From positions 304,084-368,083 of the forward strand of contig JADNYJ010000020.1 of the NCBI GenBank assembly GCA_015501075.1: DNA of 64,000 bases, given 5' to 3'. Shown here piece after piece: positions 59,940-64,000 of this stretch. Both the position numbers and the translations under genes were made by a program. Under the pieces are notes generated by a model. That model saw nothing but the letters and a program-made list of their open reading frames with translations, made no database searches and was not told the origin of the DNA. The first letter of the stretch is position 1; each line of letters begins with the position of its first letter. Origin of the DNA: Gymnopilus junonius (lineage: Eukaryota; Basidiomycota; Agaricomycetes; Agaricales; Galerinaceae).

Positions 59940-62520
59940 CCAGGCGAGCGAAGGGTTTAGTTGACCGAGCACCACCGGGAGCACCGCCGAGGAAACCGCC
60001 TGGAGCACCGGCCGCGCAGCACCGCAGAGTTTGCATGATGGGGCTAGAGAAAAAAGCGAATCAGTAAGGACAGATTATGACAAAGGTAAGGAGGAAACAT
60101 ACCTAGCGACCGCCCCGAGCTGTGAGTTGTCGAACCAGGAGATGGTCTCGTTGATGTGAGACTCGAACTTGGACTTGTCGGCGGGTTCGACTTTGCCTGC
60201 AAGCTTCTCGTCGGTCAACGAGTTGCGGAGGTTGTAGGCATACGACTCCAAAGCATTCTTGGCAGTGATTCTCGCCGCAGCGGCTTCGTCCTCGGCTAAA
60301 AAAAAGATTCAGCTTGTTATTCCAAAGGTGACAATAAGAGACGTAATGTACTCTTGTATTTCTCGGTCTCCTCAACCATATGCTCAATCTCCTCTTTCAA
60401 GAGACGAGCCCTTGTCTTTAATCATGGTAATGCGGTTGGACTTGCCCGTAGTGTTGTCGGATGCAGAGACGTTCAAGATACCGTTGGCGTCAATATCAAA
60501 GGTGACCTCGATTTGAGGAACACCACAAGGAGCGGGAGGAATAACGGACAGCTCGAACTTGCCGAGCAGGTTGTTGTCCTTTGTGTGAGCACGCTCGCCC
60601 TCGTAGACTTGGATAAGGATACCGGATTGGTTGTCGGAGTAGGTGGAGAAAATCTCAGACTTCTTGGTGGGGACGGTAGTATTACGCTTGATGAGAGGAG
60701 TCATGACAGCCCGCAGTCTCGATACCGAGGGAAAGAGGAGCAACATCGAGGAGGAGCAGGCGCTGGGTCTTCTCGGAGGTGCCATCAGAGAGAACAGCAG
60801 CCTGGACAGCAGCACCGTAGCGACGGCCTCATCTGGGTTGATGCTTTTGTTGGGCTCCTTGCCGTTGAGGAAATCGAAGATGAGCTTGATGATAAGGGGG
60901 ATACGAGTGGAACCGCCGACCAAGACAATCACCCTTGTTGGTCTTGAAGTTACGGAGGACCTCCTCAACGGCCTCGAGAGTGCTGCGGAAGAGATTCTGG
61001 CAAAGCTCTTCGAAACAAACACGGGTGAGGGAGTGTTGAAGTCGACACCCTGGAAGAGAGAGTCGATTTCACTTGAGGTCTGGGTGGCGGAAGAAAGGGT
61101 ACATGGCACGCTTGGTGCAGACATGACGAACGGCACGAGGGTTAGAGGAGAGAGTTGAGACCGTAGGCGATGGCAGTGAAGGTAGGCTCGTTGATGATAC
61201 GGAGGACGTTGAAGAGTGGGCGATGAGGGATGAAATGCTTCTTCGGCGATCCCTTCTTTCATTTGCTAAGTGTTGCCGCCACTGACACCATTGCCATTTT
61301 TGGAGCCAACCTCGTCCTCCTCTTGGAAGGGGAGAGAACGATCTGGGGCGTGAGCAGCGATTGATTAGGACCCGGCGCAGGGGGGGAGCAGCTGCAGCCT
61401 CGCGAGCATTGTACTGGGCAAGATAGCTGGCTGGATGGGGTTCTGCCATCACAAGGGGAGAGTGTTGAATCGGAGACATGCGCCGTGCTGGTGAATGCGA
61501 CTGGCCTTGAGGGATTGATTGGACGATCGGAGAGGCGGGCTGACGGCTTTGAGTCTTTGGGCTTTCCCGAGCTACCAACTGCTCGCGTCGGCCTCGTTGC
61601 GCATTCTCGGGATTCAGAGAACTGGATCTCTCGCCAGAAGCTCGGGCTCTATTGACAGCGGGAGCCTTGCTTGGTATTGGAGACTCAGAACGAGCAGGGA
61701 GTGGATAAGAATGGGGCTGTTGATTCGACTGATACTGAGCTTGCTGCTGTTCAGCGGCACGATCGATGTCGGCAAAGAACTCCTGAGTCATCTGCGACTC
61801 CAATTCTTGGAATTTGTTAGGATGCCCAGCGGTGGGGGCGCGGAGTGGAGGTTGTGCATAATGTGAATTGACGTTGGACTGACTGTGAGGCTGCTGTGGA
61901 CCTGGTGGAGGAGACAGGCGGCGATCGTCTGGATAGCTCGCTGGATTTGGATGTGGAGGTGTAGGTAGAAGCCTGGTGACTTGGCCGGGAGGTGCTGACC
62001 GCCTTACACCGATGTTGGGTATAGTCGGACTCGGTTGTTGTTGAGTCTGCACTGTCGGCTGGACGGGAAAGGAGGCCGCTGATGGGACCATTGGCATGGA
62101 TTGTGCCTTCAAAGCTCGAGGCCTTTCACGAAGAGAAGGCGAAGGCGAAGCTTCCCTGGCTGGATGATTGAGCATCGCTCCTGAACAAAGGACAAGATCA
62201 GCGTAAATCCTTCACCGCTCAAATGTTCAAGCGAGTGCTTGACGTACAAGGGCAGAAAAAATAGCTGGAGTCGTTGAAGTAGGGCGGGACAGTGACGACG
62301 GCGGTGTTGACGATGGTATCGAGACAAGCCTCAGCGGTTTCCTTTGTCTTGTGGAGGACTATGAACCTGAAGGTAAGTGATTAGCGAAATATATCGCATC
62401 GCGATAAAAGAAGAAAAAATACCTTCTTATCGTCGTGATATCCCATCAGAAAACCGCAGGAACTCGTCGTAGGCGTCCGAGACCTTGAAGAGGGAGGATA
62501 GAGTGAAGGGAGTCGGAAGT
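59940..62520 (-). pseudogene. cytosolic HSP70 pseudogene B (inverted copy)
   Basis: Minus-strand fragments in HSP70 order: VLHKTKETAEACLDTIVNTA to VTVPPYFNDS (62360-62265); then, after an insert, [20 protein letters not shown] and SSNPRAV (61235-61130); [15 protein letters not shown] and [35 protein letters not shown]; and [20 protein letters not shown] with [20 protein letters not shown] (60720-60430); and the Gly/Pro tail GAPGGFLGGAPGG (about 59990). The 5' exon is missing, there are many shifts, and the C-terminal EEVD seen in copy A has become ARSTK. This is a decayed gene, independently damaged from copy A. Confidence 0.85.
61262..62265 (-). pseudogene. 3' fragment of an unrelated Pro/Gln-rich gene inserted in HSP70 pseudogene B
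   Basis: HSP70 sequence stops after PPYFNDS at about 62265 and resumes at about 61255 with the region encoding [10 protein letters not shown]. Between them lies a different gene end on the same strand. It has an apparent intron (GTACGTCAAG...TTTGTTCAG), then AMLNHPAREASPSPSLRERP and a long Pro/Gln/Ser-rich stretch with FQELESQMTQEFFADIDRAA. After one frame change it ends APDRSLPFQEEDEVGSKNGN...GGNT at a TAG (about 61267). Carrying an intron and a natural stop, it looks like a captured genomic fragment, not a cDNA. I cannot name the parent gene. Confidence 0.65.
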
Positions 62521-62878
62521 GAAGGGAGAGCATAGGAATCCGGTCCGAATCTTGTCAATGGGTCACTCACTCACTAGTCACTCATCACAAACAAACAACG
62601 CCTATCACCTTTCATCGTCATCGCCAAGTTCATCGCCCACCCATCGCCATCAGCAAATATCAAACATCTTACCCTCGCCCCACCTCTTATCGACATCTGC
62701 CACAATATATCTTTTTCTTCGCCCAAGCAATCTTGAGTGGTTTCATCCCCCGAAATCAGCAAATTCGGTCTTTCTACTAGGTGAGTATTATCAAAACATT
62801 CCTCTTCAGTTTGTCTTCGGCGTTGAAAACTAATGTCTTCCAGATTTTTTCACCATTCATTACTATAGGTATCCGAGA

Positions 62879-63024
62879 GCTTTGCAAGTTTTTCAAACGG
62901 CAAAGCTCGTTCTCAATCCATCCTGCACTTTGCAATCCTTGAGCTTTGCAAGTTTTTCAAACGGCAAAGCTCATTCTCGAACCTCGATTCATCGTGTACT
63001 TTGCAAGTTTTCAAACGGCAAAGC
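62879..63024 (+). repeat. nested-hairpin repeats, cluster B (three copies)
   Basis: Copies at 62879-62906, 62943-62970 and 62999-63024 share GCTTTGCAAGTTTTTCAAAC followed by GGCAAAGC. Outer arms GCTTTGC/GCAAAGC and inner arms GTTT/AAAC make a nested hairpin. A partial copy (CTTTGCAA) lies near 62929. They precede the open frame at 63164 in the same sense, mirroring cluster A ahead of the transposase. Confidence 0.85.
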
Positions 63025-63163
63025 TGCTCTTCCCAAGTATCCCTCTTGAATCGCTCTTGAAGCACATTCCTTCTTCCTATTCATGGGTATGTATTAATAC
63101 CTCGCAGGTTTTTCTGTTTCAACAGTACTGACATTTTGCCTGCTCACAGCTTTCTTGTCACAG

Positions 63164-64000
63164 CCCACACAATTCCGCGACGGCGACCGCTATTTCGTAT
63201 CTCCTAATTCTGCGCATCAACCCCCAGAACTCCATCCGGCTCAAATTCCGACTGGTCCTTCGGAACTTCGGAACTATCGTTGGTCACTAAACCTACGCCC
63301 TTATCTTGCATATATCCCCTCCACTCCATTCGTTGGCCCTTTCAAGGCATGGTTTTCCACCCCTGTAGAACATATGGACATTGTACATGATAAAAATGGG
63401 TGGCACCTTCCTCGTGAAGTGCAGAAAACATGGAAGAATTTTGAGCAGACTACCCGCCGTGCCGCCAACTACTTGTCCAGATACCTACTGAATTCATCGC
63501 CTCAGTACCAGGACCTTTGGACTGAACCCAAGAAGCCTGGGTCTTACGGATATTTCACAGTCCATCAGAGCCAGGCAGCTGCCCATATAGCGATCAGACA
63601 ATCCATCGATGGCTTCGTGACTTTCATGAGCTATTTGGTTTTTCTTGTCGATCTCTGCAGGGTTGATCCCTCACGTCGACAGCCTCGGCCCTTGGACGAT
63701 ATTTTCAATGCTGCCGGAATTCATGTCCACCCAGAATGGGTCAAATGCATTGAGCCATTCTTAAATCCCTGGATTGGCAGGTTGGGGTGTATTGTCGATA
63801 TGGCATCCTGTGCATGGGTCTCATTGGTACCACCCATGCTTGAATCTGCGATTCCTCTGTGGCTTTATTGGGGACAGCCTCCATTCAATAATGTCACTCC
63901 ATTGTGGGCTCGATCGTTTGTTCCAAAACTTTCTGAGCACCGCAATTTGCCCAGCTTCACATCACATTCACATCACCAGCTCACGAATTCCTCGCAATCT
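63164..64000 (+). CDS. orphan fungal protein, 5' part (runs off window)
   Basis: A frame of 279 codons is open from just after a TTGTCACAG acceptor-like site to the last base of the window, with no stop. It reads PTQFRDGDRYFVSPNSAHQP, NYRWSLNLRPYLAYIPSTPF, WFSTPVEHMDIVHDKNGWHL, RRAANYLSRYLLNSSPQ, HPEWVKCIEPFLNPWIGRLG and ESAIPLWLYWGQPPFN. The composition (many Trp and Pro, few low-complexity tracts) indicates a folded protein. I believe similar multicopy orphan proteins occur in agaricomycete transposon-rich regions, but I cannot assign a function. Upstream exons probably lie between 63024 and 63163, where GGGTATGT and two further AG acceptors are seen. The hairpin repeats just upstream link it to the transposase region. 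Confidence 0.55.

Larger units (their letters stand above)
58910..62700 (-). repeat. inverted duplication, arm B
   Basis: Inverted homologue of 48025-50965. Reading from its inner edge, the reverse complement begins with the CTTCGTAAGTAATT / TCTAATCGAAAGT / CCTAGATATTTT block, then the 136-bp minisatellite, GAGCAGGCTCAGGGCATC, the HSP70 post-stop flank and the HSP70 body. It is longer than arm A because of extra minisatellite units and a 1-kb foreign insert inside HSP70. Confidence 0.75.

Noticed and set aside
47911..63024. CRISPR-like array from the hairpin repeats
   Set aside because: Only two and three copies, irregular spacing, no cas genes, and a eukaryotic host.

Overview
The window is nuclear DNA of a filamentous basidiomycete, most likely an agaricomycete. 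Genes are dense and cut by many introns of about 45-70 bp. Conserved products are eukaryotic (complex I subunits, COQ7, GSK-3, TRAPPC13, Met30-type F-box/WD40, PUF protein, tRNase Z). Several protein families, and a Plavaka/CACTA-type transposase, are of kinds typical of agaricomycetes. No bacterial operons, rRNA genes or CRISPR arrays are visible.

Left, housekeeping half (1-43 kb). In order: the tail of an FG nucleoporin; TRAPPC13 (+); a bestrophin-family channel (+); the 24 kDa complex I subunit (-), divergent from a serine-rich signal-peptide/TM protein (+). Next come two tandem aldo-keto reductase paralogues separated by 3.3 kb that holds two complete terminal-inverted-repeat elements. 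One is 1,084 bp with a TA duplication and a truncated transposase. The other is 642 bp with CACTG ends and a CGA duplication. They are followed by an RBM5/10-like G-patch protein (-), a complex I B15-like subunit (+), COQ7 (-), a protein with a repeated RRVR..PGG motif (+), a kinase-RasGEF fusion gene (+), Met30-like F-box/WD40 (-), GSK-3 (-), an MFS transporter (+), tRNase Z (-), a serine-rich protein (+), an N-myristoylated-looking protein (-) and a Jsn1/Puf2-like RRM-PUF protein (-).

Right, repeat-rich island (44-64 kb). A nearly intact Plavaka-type transposase (-) sits beside a large imperfect inverted duplication. Each arm (about 48.0-51.0 and 58.9-62.7 kb) carries a decayed cytosolic HSP70 gene with its 3' flank. 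A third HSP70 promoter/body fragment lies between them. Arm B is interrupted by the 3' end of an unrelated gene. Between the arms lie a WD40 gene and several fungal orphan families. Nested-hairpin repeats lie outside both arms, upstream of the transposase and of an open reading frame that leaves the window.

Reading quality. Many genes splice perfectly in phase. Others (RBM5-like, Met30-like, PUF, the 35.8 kb gene, the RasGEF half of the fusion) need one-base corrections, several of them in homopolymers. Part of this looks like consensus error rather than real decay, which matters for any pseudogene call here. All exon boundaries below are read by eye from GT(GC)-AG sites and reading phase.
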